Below, piece after piece: positions 26,409 to 36,580 of a stretch of 64,000 bases of DNA (position 1 is its first letter; every line of letters begins with the position of its first letter). The stretch is from Histophilus somni (GTDB lineage: Bacteria; Pseudomonadota; Gammaproteobacteria; Enterobacterales; Pasteurellaceae). The position numbers and the translations under genes were made by a program. Under the pieces are notes generated by a model. It saw only the letters and a list, made by a program, of their open reading frames with translations, did not search any database and was not told the DNA's origin. The stretch covers positions 77,950 through 141,949 of the forward strand of contig NZ_JACHGQ010000005.1 of the NCBI RefSeq assembly GCF_014202395.1, read 5' to 3'.

Positions 26409-28259
26409 TTATTTAATATGTTCAATATGTTGCCCGCTTAATGCTCGACGAATAGATTTATCCATACGGCGAGAGGCAAATTCTTGCGTTGCTTGATCAA
26501 GCATTTTTATCCCTTGCTTAATAGCAAGGCTATCTTCTTCTTGAATCAATTTTTGTAATGAAACTAAGGCATTTTTAACCGCACTTAATTCATTATCATC
26601 TAAAAGATCTTCATCTTGCTGTAATGCCGAATAAACACTTTCAATGACTCTGGTAGCATCAACACGCTGTTCTGTTAGTAAACGAGTTTGAATATCTTCT
26701 TTAGCATGCTCCATTGAGGATTTTAGCATATGAGCAATTTCATCATCAGTTAAACCATAGGAAGGTTTTACTTGAGTTGATGCTTGTACTCCTGTTGATT
26801 TTTCCACTGCAGTAACACTTAATAACCCATCAGCATCAACTTGATAAGTGACTCGAATACGTGCTGCACCTGCCACCATAGCCGGAATACCTCGTAAAGT
26901 AAAACGAGCCAAAGAGCGACAATCAGTAACCATTTCACGTTCACCTTGTAACACATGCACCGACATAGCTGTTTGCCCATCTTTGAATGTAGTAAATTCC
27001 TGTGCTCTTGCTACCGGAATAGTAGTATTACGAGGAATAATCTTCTCAACCAAGCCTCCCATAGTTTCAATACCTAATGACAATGGAATCACATCGAGCA
27101 ATAACATTTCACTATCAGGCTTATTTCCTACTAAAATATCCGCCTGAATAGCTGCACCTAATGCCACCACTTTATCAGGGTCAATAGAAGTCAGCGGTGT
27201 ACATTGGAAAAACTCACCAACTTGTTCTCTAACATAAGGAATACGCGTTGAACCACCCACCATCACTACTTCCAATATATCTGATGGAGTTAAATTGGCA
27301 TCCTTTAGCGTCCGACGACAAGCTAATAATGAACGTTTGACTAAACCTGAAATCAGAGAATTAAATTCATCACGCATAATTTCCAAATTTTGCTCTGCAT
27401 AGGAAATCAAACATTTATCGTTCGTAGTCAAAGCAACTTTGACTTGGTTTGCGACTTCAATAAGTTGACGTTTTTCACGATCATTTTGAGGTGCGATTGT
27501 TGATTTTTTTACAATCCACTCCGCTAATAAATGATCAAAATCATCACCACCAAGTGCGGTGTCACCTCCGGTAGCAAGCACTTCAAACACACCTTTAGAT
27601 AAGCGTAAAATGGACACATCAAAAGTACCGCCGCCTAAATCATAAACAGCAATCACACCTTCTTGTCCACTATCCAAACCATAAGCGATAGCAGCAGCGG
27701 TTGGCTCATTAAGTAAACGCAATACCTTTAAACCTGCTAACTTTGCAGCATCTTTGGTACTTTGTCGTTGAGCATCATCAAAATAAGCAGGAACAGTAAT
27801 CACTGCACCAGTTAATTCTCCACCCAAACGTTGCTCAGCAAGTGCGGTCAATTTTTTCAAAATTTCGGCTGAAATTTCTACCGGACTTAATAATCCCCTT
27901 CTTGTCTTTAATAGAGGTAAGCCATTTTCAGTTGCACTAAATTGATAAGGCAAATTAGGATAACGTTGCTGTACATCAGTACAACTACGTCCAATTAAAC
28001 GCTTCACGGAAATAATGGTATTTTGCGGATCTTGACTGGCAAGTTGACCTGCCTCATACCCCACAATCACTTGATCTTCTGTTAAATGAACTATCGATGG
28101 AATAAGCAAGCGATCCTGTTCGTCCCGCAAAACTTCACTACTTCCACTACGTACAGCTGCAACCAAAGAGTTTGTTGTCCCCAAATCAATACCTACAGCT
28201 AATTTATGTTGGTGCGGTGCCGCACTTTGCCCTGGCTCCGCAATTTGAAGTAATGCCAT
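26409..28259 (-). CDS. hscA: Fe-S cluster assembly chaperone HscA (Hsp70 family)
   Basis: HscA is the specialised Hsp70 that, with HscB, helps release clusters from IscU. The 616 residues include the ATPase signatures [26 protein letters not shown] and [14 protein letters not shown], and a substrate-binding domain from about residue 390. Located between hscB and fdx, as in other isc operons. Confidence 0.97.
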   Translation of the reverse strand: MALLQIAEPGQSAAPHQHKLAVGIDLGTTNSLVAAVRSGSSEVLRDEQDRLLIPSIVHLTEDQVIVGYEAGQLASQDPQNTIISVKRLIGRSCTDVQQRYPNLPYQFSATENGLPLLKTRRGLLSPVEISAEILKKLTALAEQRLGGELTGAVITVPAYFDDAQRQSTKDAAKLAGLKVLRLLNEPTAAAIAYGLDSGQEGVIAVYDLGGGTFDVSILRLSKGVFEVLATGGDTALGGDDFDHLLAEWIVKKSTIAPQNDREKRQLIEVANQVKVALTTNDKCLISYAEQNLEIMRDEFNSLISGLVKRSLLACRRTLKDANLTPSDILEVVMVGGSTRIPYVREQVGEFFQCTPLTSIDPDKVVALGAAIQADILVGNKPDSEMLLLDVIPLSLGIETMGGLVEKIIPRNTTIPVARAQEFTTFKDGQTAMSVHVLQGEREMVTDCRSLARFTLRGIPAMVAGAARIRVTYQVDADGLLSVTAVEKSTGVQASTQVKPSYGLTDDEIAHMLKSSMEHAKEDIQTRLLTEQRVDATRVIESVYSALQQDEDLLDDNELSAVKNALVSLQKLIQEEDSLAIKQGIKMLDQATQEFASRRMDKSIRRALSGQHIEHIK

Positions 28260-28300
28260 ACTCTATTATCTCGTCATAACTTTCTAAATAAATTACTGAG

Positions 28301-28819
28301 CTAAAAACCAGCTAACTGTTCTTCAACCCGTTCAATTTCAACAAATAATTTTTTAATAAAACGTAAACGATCATTTAGCAATTGAGCTTGTTGCCAATTT
28401 TGTTGTGCCAGAAATTCTTGTAGCTCCGCTAAAATATCACGTTGTACACACTCGACCTCTTGCGAGAAGTGTAATAACTTATCCATATTTTGTTGTTGCT
28501 CAACTTGCTCCAACCGTTCTCGCCATTCCATTTGCTGCATCAAAAACATCATATCTTGATTAGTTTTTTGCTCTATATTTTGTTCACCAAGATGCAAATT
28601 GATTATACTATCAGCACGACTGATAGGATCTTTCAGTATTTGTAAAGCATCATTAATTTCAGCAGATTTTTGCAGTGCTAAACGTTGTTCTTGGGCAGAT
28701 CTATGAGCAAAATTATCAGGATGCAAAGATTTTTGTAGCGTTAAATAACGCTGTGAGAGTATTTGTTGATCAAGATTAAAATCAATTTCCAAATCAAATA
28801 ACGCAAATGGATTTATCAT
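28301..28819 (-). CDS. hscB: Co-chaperone HscB
   Basis: The 172-residue J-protein stimulates HscA and delivers IscU. The J-domain lies at residues 1 to about 75 with the HPD motif (SLHPDNFAHRS near residue 34). The C-terminal three-helix part is rich in Gln/Glu and binds IscU. HscB proteins of some species have an N-terminal cysteine domain; it is absent here, as in E. coli. Located 12 bp after iscA. Confidence 0.95.
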   Translation of the reverse strand: MINPFALFDLEIDFNLDQQILSQRYLTLQKSLHPDNFAHRSAQEQRLALQKSAEINDALQILKDPISRADSIINLHLGEQNIEQKTNQDMMFLMQQMEWRERLEQVEQQQNMDKLLHFSQEVECVQRDILAELQEFLAQQNWQQAQLLNDRLRFIKKLFVEIERVEEQLAGF

Positions 28820-28831
28820 ATATATGCCTGC

Positions 28832-29155
28832 CTATACGTTGAAACTTTCACCACAACCACATTCATCTTTTACATTCGGATTACTAAATTTAAAGCCTTC
28901 ATTTAGTCCCTCTTTGACAAAATCCAGTTGAGTCCCGTCTAAATAGACTAAGCTCTTATGATCCACAATCACCTTAACGCCATCTTGCTCGAAAACCTCA
29001 TCATCTTCATTTAAAACATCAACGAACTCTAAAATATAAGCTAAGCCTGAGCAACCTGACGTTTTAATCCCTAAACGTAAACCTATTCCTTTTCCTCTTT
29101 TTTCTAAAAAAGTACGAACTCGGTTTGCAGCTGCTTGTGTTAAGGTGATACTCAT
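28832..29155 (-). CDS. iscA: Fe-S assembly A-type carrier IscA
   Basis: The 107-residue A-type carrier passes Fe-S clusters to target proteins. Three conserved cysteines are present: one in [10 protein letters not shown] (about residue 35) and two in the C-terminal ECGCGESF (about 99 and 101). It follows iscU after an unusually long spacer of about 165 bp, in which no gene is seen. Confidence 0.96.
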   Translation of the reverse strand: MSITLTQAAANRVRTFLEKRGKGIGLRLGIKTSGCSGLAYILEFVDVLNEDDEVFEQDGVKVIVDHKSLVYLDGTQLDFVKEGLNEGFKFSNPNVKDECGCGESFNV

Positions 29156-29320
29156 TTATTCTCCTTAATCAATATAGTTAATTCTCAACTCATTATAACT
29201 GCTAGAAATTTAACTACCTATCTAAACATAAATCCAACTAAAGGGAACTAAACACAAAAGGAATAATGTGGCTTAATATTAAAATTATATGCACCTCATT
29301 ACTCCTTTAATCTTCTTTAG

Positions 29321-29704
29321 CTATTCAGCTTTTTTCGCTTTATAATCAGCAATTGCAGCTTTAATCGCATCTTCTGCAAGAATTGAGCAATGCACTTTAA
29401 CCGGCGGCAATTCCAACTCTTCAGCAATTTGGCTATTCTTAATCGCTTGGGCTTCATCTAAAGATTTACCTTTCACCCATTCAGTGATTAAGGAACTTGA
29501 CGCAATTGCCGAACCACAACCATACGTTTTAAATTTAGCATCTTCAATGATACCTTCATCATTTACTTTAATTTGTAATTGCATGACATCACCACAAGCA
29601 GGTGCACCAACCATACCGCTACCGACTGTCGGATCTTTTTTATCAAACGAACCTACATTACGAGGATTTTCATAATGATCAAGTAATTTTTCGCTATATG
29701 CCAT
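29321..29704 (-). CDS. iscU: Fe-S cluster scaffold IscU
   Basis: IscU is the scaffold on which clusters are built. The 127-residue protein shows GAPACGDVM (Cys 37), YGCGSAIASSSL (Cys 63), the HscA-binding LPPVK motif and VHCSILAEDAI (His/Cys 105-106). It lies 76 bp after iscS. Confidence 0.97.
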   Translation of the reverse strand: MAYSEKLLDHYENPRNVGSFDKKDPTVGSGMVGAPACGDVMQLQIKVNDEGIIEDAKFKTYGCGSAIASSSLITEWVKGKSLDEAQAIKNSQIAEELELPPVKVHCSILAEDAIKAAIADYKAKKAE

Positions 29705-29780
29705 TTTTCGTTCCTATTTTTTCTCATTTCTTAAAATGGGTAAGCGATAAACCTACCCAACAAACTGCTAAACTCTTCTA

Positions 29781-30995
29781 TTAATGATGAGTCCATTCAA
29801 TACTGTTTAAATCAATACCCTCTTTGAACATATCCCAAAGTGGAGATAAATCACGTAACTTTTTCACCGCACTTTTAACTAAACCGATAGAATAATCAAT
29901 TTCTTCTTCCGTAGTATAACGCCCCACAGTAAAACGAATTGAGCTATGTGCCAATTCGTCATTTAACCCTAAGGCACGCAAAACATAAGAAGGCTCGAGA
30001 CTTGCCGATGTACAGGCAGAACCGGAAGATACCGCAATATCTCGTAACGCCATCATTAAACTTTCACCTTCAACGTAATTAAAACTAATATTTAAATTAT
30101 TACCTAAACGTTGTTCCATTGAACCGTTTACATAGGTTTCTTCAATATCTTTTAAGCCGTTATATAAACGATCACGCAAAGCGGTTAAGCGTGGCATTTC
30201 TGTTGCCATTTCTTCTTTAGCAATACGATATGCTTCACCCATGCCCACAATCTGATGTACAGGTAAGGTTCCTGAACGCATACCACGCTCATGACCGCCG
30301 CCATGAATAATTGCCTCCAAACGAACTCGTGGTTTACGGCAAACATATAAAGCACCTATACCTTTAGGTCCATATAATTTATGACTGGACATAGAAAGTA
30401 AATCTACTTTTAATTCACTCAAATTAATGGGCAATTTACCGACGGATTGAGTTGCATCGGTGTGAAATAATACCTTACGTTCACGGCAAATTTCACCAAT
30501 TTTAGCAATATCCTGTACTACACCAATCTCATTATTGGCGTGCATTATAGAAACCAAAACCGTGTCATCACGAATAACGGATTTTAATTCCTCTAAATCT
30601 ATCAAACCATCTGATTTGGGATCTAAATAAGTCACTTCAAACCCTTCACGTTCAAGCTGGCGACAAGTGTCTAAGATCGCTTTATGTTCAGTTTTACAGG
30701 TAATAAGATGTTTCCCTTTAGTTTGATAGAAACGCATCACTCCTTTCAATGCAAGGTTGTCCGCTTCTGTTGCACCAGAAGTAAAAACAATCTCACGACT
30801 GTCCGCACCGATTAAATCAGCAATATGATTGCGAGCAACATCAACCGCTTCTTCAGCCTGCCAACCAAATTTATGTGAGCGAGATGCCGGGTTTCCAAAA
30901 TTTCCATCAATGCTTAAAAACTCCATCATTTTCTTCACTACACGTTCATCCACAGGGCAAGTTGCCGCATAATCTAAATAAATAGGTAATTTCAT
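29781..30995 (-). CDS. iscS: Cysteine desulfurase IscS
   Basis: IscS is the PLP enzyme that supplies sulfur from cysteine for Fe-S clusters and tRNA thiolation. The 404 residues begin [16 protein letters not shown]. The PLP lysine lies in [18 protein letters not shown] (about residue 206) and the catalytic cysteine in [17 protein letters not shown] (about 328). It is second in the isc operon, 78 bp after iscR. Confidence 0.98.
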   Translation of the reverse strand: MKLPIYLDYAATCPVDERVVKKMMEFLSIDGNFGNPASRSHKFGWQAEEAVDVARNHIADLIGADSREIVFTSGATEADNLALKGVMRFYQTKGKHLITCKTEHKAILDTCRQLEREGFEVTYLDPKSDGLIDLEELKSVIRDDTVLVSIMHANNEIGVVQDIAKIGEICRERKVLFHTDATQSVGKLPINLSELKVDLLSMSSHKLYGPKGIGALYVCRKPRVRLEAIIHGGGHERGMRSGTLPVHQIVGMGEAYRIAKEEMATEMPRLTALRDRLYNGLKDIEETYVNGSMEQRLGNNLNISFNYVEGESLMMALRDIAVSSGSACTSASLEPSYVLRALGLNDELAHSSIRFTVGRYTTEEEIDYSIGLVKSAVKKLRDLSPLWDMFKEGIDLNSIEWTHH

Positions 30996-31073
30996 TACTC
31001 TCTCCTAAAAAATCTTTTCTTGTACCGCACTTTTAGCCGGTTTTATCACTATCTCAAACGTGTACTGCTCATT

Positions 31074-31481
31074 TCACTTGGCTTGTTTTGCAACTAATTC
31101 TGCAATCGTTATTTCATTTAAGAAATTTTCAATTCGTACACTCAATTCTTCCCACAAAGAATGAGTTAAGCATTTTACTCCCCCCTGACAATCGCCATTC
31201 CCCAAACATTTTGTAACGTTAATATTTTCATTAACTGCGTTAATTACCATGCCAATGGAGATCTGATCAGTAGATAATCCTAACTGATACCCGCCACCAG
31301 GACCACGCACACTTTTCACTAAACCACCACGGCGTAATTTAGCAAAAAGCTGTTCTAAATAAGAAAGGGAAATATGCTGTCGTTCAGAGATATCCGCTAA
31401 ACTAACAGGTCCAAGCTCAGCATTTAACGCAATATCCAAAATAGCTGTTACCGCATACCGCCCTTTTGATGTTAATTTCAT
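31074..31481 (-). CDS. iscR: Fe-S cluster regulator IscR
   Basis: IscR is an Rrf2-family winged-helix regulator that represses isc when it holds a [2Fe-2S] cluster. The ATG at 31481 ([13 protein letters not shown]) gives 135 residues; a TTG two codons upstream is not needed and relatives start here. The three cluster cysteines and a histidine are spaced C-x5-C-x5-C-x2-H in [18 protein letters not shown] binding site for it overlaps the promoter upstream, indicating autoregulation. Confidence 0.97.
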   Translation of the reverse strand: MKLTSKGRYAVTAILDIALNAELGPVSLADISERQHISLSYLEQLFAKLRRGGLVKSVRGPGGGYQLGLSTDQISIGMVINAVNENINVTKCLGNGDCQGGVKCLTHSLWEELSVRIENFLNEITIAELVAKQAK

Positions 31482-31514
31482 TCTCAATATCCTTTAGATC
31501 CACATTGAGCGGAT

Positions 31515-31542
31515 ATATTACTAATCCTACTAAATTAGTCAA
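31515..31542 (-). promoter_or_regulatory. iscR: isc operon promoter
   Basis: On the minus strand TTGACT (31542-31537) and TAATAT (31520-31515) are 16 bp apart. The -35 overlaps the trmJ stop codon, so the isc operon starts immediately where trmJ ends. Confidence 0.75.
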
Positions 31543-31543
31543 C
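31526..31543 (-). promoter_or_regulatory. IscR type 1-like binding site
   Basis: GTTGACTAATTTAGTAGG on the minus strand matches the core of the E. coli IscR type 1 consensus (YYGACTRWWWYAGTCRR) at all but one of the 17 core positions. It covers the -35 and spacer of the iscR promoter, the expected position for autorepression. Confidence 0.75.
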
Positions 31544-32275
31544 TTCTAATTTTTTGCAATTAATTCGCTTTTCTACCGCACTTAACATACCACGCAAAAT
31601 ATTCAACTCATTTTTTTCAAGTTGAACACGCTGATATAAACGTCTTAATTTTTTCATAACCCCTTGATTTTGAATAAAACCAAGTTGTTGATAGAGTTGT
31701 TCGGTATGTGCAAAAAAATGCTCTAATTCTTGAAATGTCGGATAGTTATTTGCTATCACAGAAAACGGTTGTTTCAGTTCTTTTAACGAGGCAAGCCAAG
31801 CTAGTCTAAGTTCATAGCTGATTAATTGCACTGCCATAGCCAGATTTAATGAAGAATATTCAGGATTAGCCGGAATAGTTAAATGATAATGGCATTTTAA
31901 TAATTCATCATTTGTCAGTCCAACTCGTTCACGCCCAAAAACAATGGCTACTTTTTGAGATGACAAACTTTGTATGACTTTTTCAGCACATTCTCTCGGT
32001 TCAATTAAGGTACTTTGTAAATGTCTTAACCTTGCACTTGTGCCAATAATAAGAGAACAGTCCGCTACAGCTTGAGAAAAACTGTCCGCCACTACCGCAC
32101 TTTTTACCACATCTTCAGCACCCGCAGCTAACGCAACAGCCTGTTCATCAATTCCCTGTTTGGGTGCAACTAAACATAATTGATTTAGTCCCATTGTTTT
32201 CATTGCACGAGCAGCAGAACCAATGTTGCCACTGTGAGAAGTTTCAACTAAAACAATTTTGATATTTTCCAACAT
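31535..32275 (-). CDS. trmJ: tRNA (cytidine/uridine-32-2'-O)-methyltransferase TrmJ
   Basis: TrmJ adds a 2'-O-methyl group at position 32 of certain tRNAs. The 246-residue SPOUT enzyme has VETSHSGNIGSAARAMKTMG near the N-terminus, VFGRERVGLTNDEL near residue 120 and PANPEYSSLNLAMAVQL. Located directly upstream of iscR, an arrangement common in gammaproteobacteria. Its stop codon lies within the isc promoter. It is divergent from suhB. Confidence 0.96.
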   Translation of the reverse strand: MLENIKIVLVETSHSGNIGSAARAMKTMGLNQLCLVAPKQGIDEQAVALAAGAEDVVKSAVVADSFSQAVADCSLIIGTSARLRHLQSTLIEPRECAEKVIQSLSSQKVAIVFGRERVGLTNDELLKCHYHLTIPANPEYSSLNLAMAVQLISYELRLAWLASLKELKQPFSVIANNYPTFQELEHFFAHTEQLYQQLGFIQNQGVMKKLRRLYQRVQLEKNELNILRGMLSAVEKRINCKKLEVD

Positions 32276-32446
32276 TAAGACTTTTACCTTACTTAAAATT
32301 GTGGGTATTTTAGCATAGCCCCTATAATTTACGAAAAGTTATTTGATCCCTAAAAAACCGTTAGGAAACCTAAAATCTACTCGCTTTTATAGGCAAAATT
32401 CACTATAATCCCACCCCATGTGTTCTTTGAAATCTGGTGGAAAGAG

Positions 32447-33253
32447 ATGAATCCAATGTTAAATATCGCTATTCGTGCGGCACGAAAAGCGGGTAATATA
32501 ATTGTTAAAGGTTATGAACGCCGCGATGAAATTCAAACAATGCAAAAGGGTATAAATGATTTTGTTACGAATATTGATAAAGCCTCAGAAGCAGCAATTA
32601 TCGAGGTTGTTCGCAAATCTTATCCCGAGCATACAATTATTACTGAGGAAAGCGGTGCTCACGAAGGACAAAACAACGATATTCAATGGGTAATAGATCC
32701 ACTAGATGGTACGACAAACTTTGTCAAAGGCTTACCGCACTTTGCTGTATCTATCGCTGTCCGTGTAAAAGGTCGCACTGAAATAGGCGTGGTTTATGAT
32801 CCTATTCGCAATGAATTATTCACCGCTGTGCGTGGTGAAGGTGCGAAAATTAATGAATTACGTTTACGTGTTGATAGCAGTAAACGTGACCTTCAAGGTG
32901 CAATTTTGGCAACCGGATTTCCATTCAAAAAACCCTCTCTCATGCCAACCCAATTTGCTATGATGAGTAACCTTGCTGAAAATGTTGCTGATTTTCGTCG
33001 TGCAGGTTCTGCCGCACTTGATCTTTGCTATGTTGCGGCTAATCGTGTTGACGGTTATTTTGAAATGGGCGTTAAACCTTGGGATATTACGGCAGGTGAT
33101 CTGATTTTACGTGAAGCTGGTGGTTTAGTATGTGATTTCTACGGTGGTCATAAATATTTCACTGACAGTCATATCGTTGCAGCAACACCACGTCTTGTAA
33201 AAGAAATACTCAATAAAATCCAACCTTGTTTAGCACCTGATTTTAAAGTTTAA
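32447..33253 (+). CDS. suhB: Inositol monophosphatase family protein SuhB
   Basis: The ATG at 32447 (MNPMLNIAIRAARKAG), with AAAGAG before it, gives 268 residues and matches SuhB of relatives; an upstream GTG at 32420 is rejected. Metal and phosphate motifs are EESG, VIDPLDGTTNFVKG (about residues 83-96) and PWDITAGDLILREAGG. SuhB dephosphorylates inositol-1-phosphate in vitro and in E. coli also binds RNA polymerase antitermination complexes for rRNA synthesis. Whether it joins the inositol pathway suggested by iolC is unknown. Confidence 0.96.
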   Translation: MNPMLNIAIRAARKAGNIIVKGYERRDEIQTMQKGINDFVTNIDKASEAAIIEVVRKSYPEHTIITEESGAHEGQNNDIQWVIDPLDGTTNFVKGLPHFAVSIAVRVKGRTEIGVVYDPIRNELFTAVRGEGAKINELRLRVDSSKRDLQGAILATGFPFKKPSLMPTQFAMMSNLAENVADFRRAGSAALDLCYVAANRVDGYFEMGVKPWDITAGDLILREAGGLVCDFYGGHKYFTDSHIVAATPRLVKEILNKIQPCLAPDFKV

Positions 33254-33261
33254 ATTTAAAC

Positions 33262-33302
33262 AAATAGAGCGTATTCAATGCAATATTAAATACGCTCCCT
33301 AC
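33262..33302. terminator. Hairpin between suhB and the methyltransferase gene
   Basis: GAGCGTATT (33267-33275) pairs perfectly with AATACGCTC (33289-33297) around a 13-base loop in a convergent intergenic gap. A T-run is lacking on either strand, so terminator activity is uncertain. Confidence 0.45.
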
Positions 33303-33333
33303 ACTATCTCACGATTGGACAATTTACACAGTA

Positions 33334-34935
33334 CTATTTATATTCCGTGAAATAACCGTACTCCTTGAGTGCGTCCAATTGCCGAACAATCACTTCTTTG
33401 AGGTCTTTATCTTTAATCTTTTTATTCGAAAGTTCATTGCCGTTTTCATCATGAAGGACAATGGTATTGTTTTCAATGTCCTCTCGCAATTGTTTGATTA
33501 AATCCTTGACTGTTCTGGTGCCATCGAGAAATTGTGCGATATATTGCGGCAAGAAATCTAAGTTGAGTACCTGATAGTATCGATTGGACAAGCCGGTAAC
33601 ATTGGGATTATGTCTGACCAACTCAATCAATCTTCGGTACGGCTCAAACAATTTGGGTTTGCTGTCATAGCCGGTCGATGTCTCTGGCTCAAAACATAAA
33701 TAAACATGATTAGAATAAATAATAGAAAGAATTAATTTGTAAAGTTCAGTTTCGTCATATTCGGGGAATTTTTTGGCATACTCACAAATATCGCCAATTT
33801 TACAAGGATTGTTATGCTCTTGAAGATAAGTACATAATAAATTATTTAATGGGGTATCCGAAATTTCCGCACCTATGTCCAGCAACTGCCAATGCGCTTC
33901 CTTATCATCAGTCGCAGGGCTATAACGCACATCTGTTCTGAAATAGATATCATAGAAATGATGGCAATGATTGTATTGACTGATATTATTGGTAATCCCT
34001 TTGTCCGCCAAATTTTGTTGATGGGTAATAATGCTGTGTCTAAAAGAACGGTTATTCAGGAAATCAATAAATTGCTCTACGGCTTCCAAGCGGTAGTCAA
34101 AATAGGCACATACTTTCTCATACTCATCATTTTCAAAATGAATATCAGAATAAATAGCGGGAAAAGAACTATCGGTTAAATAGGCTAAATGGTATGCCTC
34201 AAGTTTGCTGATAAATTCCCTGAAATAGAAAGGTTGGTTAAAATCCTCAAAGTATTCATGAGCCACGTAAAATTTATCTTTATCAGGTATTTCTTGAAAT
34301 GAATGCGATAATACTTTATATAAGTCAGCATTCTTTCGTTGCAAAATGGAAGAGGTAAATTTTAATAACTCAAAAGATTGGTCTATACGCTCCAAACTGC
34401 TTAAATTCGGATTGCTTCCAAAACACATCAGCTCTTTAGCGACATCTCGAATTTTCCAGCCTGGGTAGGTATTATAGCTAATATGAGCAATACCGTTGGG
34501 AGATAAATACTCTTGGATGGTTTTTAAAATTGCATGGCGTACCGCTTCCGGCACCCAGCTAAAAACACCATGACAAATAATATAGTCAAACTTAATATTA
34601 AAGCTCACTTGGCTAATGTCAGCAGCAACCAACTCTACGTTTTTCACGCCGACCTGTTCCATCATTTGCTGACCGATATTAATTTGGTATTCAGATAAAT
34701 CAATACCGACTAACTGGCTATTAGGGTGTCGAATAGCAAAGGGCAATAAATTGCCGCCAAAAGAACAACCGATTTCCAGCACCTTAGCTGTTTCTAAGGG
34801 GGGGGGTAAAAGCCCTTTAATCTTAGCTAAAGCATGTAAACGAGTAGGTTGACAAGCAGCAAAAACTTTAGAAGTATAAGGTAGTTCGTTATATGCTTGA
34901 GCCAATTGCAAATTTGATTGAGTCGTTTCAGTCAC
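33334..34935 (-). CDS. SAM-dependent methyltransferase with MethyTransf_Reg domain, C9 tract near N-terminus
   Basis: The 533-residue protein has a class I methyltransferase domain (about 45-170: VLEIGCSFGGNLLPFA, LVGIDLSEYQI, FDYIICHGVFSWVP) followed by a region like the methyltransferase regulatory domain PF10119 (about 220-310) and a longer C-terminal part. The target is unknown; such proteins are often annotated as surface or glycan-related but this is not proven. Pro44-Pro46 are encoded by an uninterrupted C9 run; slippage there would stop translation before the SAM domain. It is in-frame as given, hence the 'on' state. It lies downstream of tldD. Confidence 0.84.
   Translation of the reverse strand: MTETTQSNLQLAQAYNELPYTSKVFAACQPTRLHALAKIKGLLPPPLETAKVLEIGCSFGGNLLPFAIRHPNSQLVGIDLSEYQINIGQQMMEQVGVKNVELVAADISQVSFNIKFDYIICHGVFSWVPEAVRHAILKTIQEYLSPNGIAHISYNTYPGWKIRDVAKELMCFGSNPNLSSLERIDQSFELLKFTSSILQRKNADLYKVLSHSFQEIPDKDKFYVAHEYFEDFNQPFYFREFISKLEAYHLAYLTDSSFPAIYSDIHFENDEYEKVCAYFDYRLEAVEQFIDFLNNRSFRHSIITHQQNLADKGITNNISQYNHCHHFYDIYFRTDVRYSPATDDKEAHWQLLDIGAEISDTPLNNLLCTYLQEHNNPCKIGDICEYAKKFPEYDETELYKLILSIIYSNHVYLCFEPETSTGYDSKPKLFEPYRRLIELVRHNPNVTGLSNRYYQVLNLDFLPQYIAQFLDGTRTVKDLIKQLREDIENNTIVLHDENGNELSNKKIKDKDLKEVIVRQLDALKEYGYFTEYK
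34798..34806. repeat. G9/C9 tract near the start of the methyltransferase gene
   Basis: Nine G on the + strand (nine C in the coding strand) encode Pro44-Pro46. All three codons are CCC, unlike neighbouring AT-rich codon choice. Candidate slipped-strand phase-variation site. Confidence 0.95.
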
Positions 34936-34994
34936 TGTCTATATTCTCTATAAAAATTAATTATCTAACAAATCACAAATTCACCATAGTTTAA

Positions 34995-36443
34995 TTAAGC
35001 GGTTCCGCCCACGGTAATTTGCTCTATCTTACAAGCCGGTTGACCAACGCCAACCGGAACACTTTGTCCATCTTTACCACAAACACCTATGCCATGGTCT
35101 ATTTCCATATTATCGGCTACCATAGATACTTGTTGCATCACTTCAATTCCTTGTCCGATCATAGTTGCACCTTTAATAGGCTTGGTTATTCTGCCTTTTT
35201 CAATTAAATAGGCTTCCGACATGGAAAAAGTAAATTTTCCGGAGACGATATCCACTTGCCCACCACCAAAGTGCGGTGCAAAAATGCCATAATCGACCGA
35301 AGCAATTAAATCTTCAAACTTACTTTGCCCCGCTAACATATAAGTATTAGTCATTCTTGGCATAGGCAAATGAGCATAAGATTCACGACGCCCATTTCCG
35401 GTCGGTTTCACACCCATTAAGCGAGCGTTCATTTTATCTTGCATATAACCCTGCAAGACACCGTCTTTAATCAATACATTACATTGACTTGGCACGCCCT
35501 CATCATCTATTGTCAACGAGCCTCTGCGATTCGGTAGAGTGCCGTCATCAACAATAGTGCATAATGGAGAAGTGACTAATTCCCCAATTTTTCCTGTAAA
35601 CAATGAGCTTCCTTTACGGTTAAAATCACCCTCTAATCCATGCCCCACAGCTTCGTGTAATAATACACCCGGCCAACCGGCGCCCAACACTACCGGCATC
35701 AAGCCGGCAGGTGCTTCAATAGCGTCTAAATTCACCAATGCTTGACGTGCTGCTTCTTTCGCAAAATAAATCGCACGTTGTTCGCCCTTATAAGGCTCAA
35801 AGAACCAATCAAGTCCTACTCTCGCCCCAACGCCCGCACTTCCTTGTTCTCTTTTTCCCGCTTTTTCCGCCATCACAAAAATAGATAAACGAATTAACGG
35901 TCGAACATCAGCTGCTAACGTACCATCTGTTGCCACAACTAAAATTTCTTCATAAAGAGCGGTTAAATTCGCTACAACTTTTGTCACATAAGGGCTATAT
36001 GCACGAGCGGTACGGTCTACTAAATGTAATAATTCAATTTTTTGCTCTTTATTCAAACTATTTAACGGATTTACTGCAGGATAACGAGTAACCGCATTTA
36101 CAGCTTTAAAACCAATCGGTTTAATAATATTACCTTGATTTGGCAAAGCAATTCCTTTTACTGCATTGGCACATTGCTGTAAACTGACCAAATCAATCTG
36201 ATCGGAATAAGCAAATCCTGTTTTCTCGCCAGTTACCGCACGCACACCAACGCCACGGTCAATATGAAAACCGCCTTCTTTGATAATACCGTCTTCCAAC
36301 ACCCAATTTTCATCTTGACTGAGCTGAAAATACAAATCTGCATAATCAATCTGGCGATGAGACAACATATCAAATGTATTTTTTAAATTATCCGGTTCTA
36401 AATTATTTGGAGCAAGTATAGATTCTTGTACTTTGTTTAACAT
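34995..36443 (-). CDS. tldD: Metalloprotease TldD
   Basis: TldD, with PmbA/TldE, forms a protease that trims peptides such as microcin and CcdA. The 482 residues contain the metal site H263-E264-x3-H268 in [14 protein letters not shown] and the family ends [18 protein letters not shown]. The partner pmbA is not in the window. The ATG at 36443 lies 29 bp past the stop that a one-base-shorter G tract would give the GT6 gene upstream. Confidence 0.95.
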   Translation of the reverse strand: MLNKVQESILAPNNLEPDNLKNTFDMLSHRQIDYADLYFQLSQDENWVLEDGIIKEGGFHIDRGVGVRAVTGEKTGFAYSDQIDLVSLQQCANAVKGIALPNQGNIIKPIGFKAVNAVTRYPAVNPLNSLNKEQKIELLHLVDRTARAYSPYVTKVVANLTALYEEILVVATDGTLAADVRPLIRLSIFVMAEKAGKREQGSAGVGARVGLDWFFEPYKGEQRAIYFAKEAARQALVNLDAIEAPAGLMPVVLGAGWPGVLLHEAVGHGLEGDFNRKGSSLFTGKIGELVTSPLCTIVDDGTLPNRRGSLTIDDEGVPSQCNVLIKDGVLQGYMQDKMNARLMGVKPTGNGRRESYAHLPMPRMTNTYMLAGQSKFEDLIASVDYGIFAPHFGGGQVDIVSGKFTFSMSEAYLIEKGRITKPIKGATMIGQGIEVMQQVSMVADNMEIDHGIGVCGKDGQSVPVGVGQPACKIEQITVGGTA

Positions 36444-36580
36444 CTTGTTTTTTTGTCCTACCTTAACAATATTAGTTCTTACAAAGAACTTTAAATACAG
36501 CCCTAATTCTCTCTTTTAAATAGAGACGATACACATTTAAATTCAACAAAAAAATTGACCAATTAAATTCGATCCGTTCA

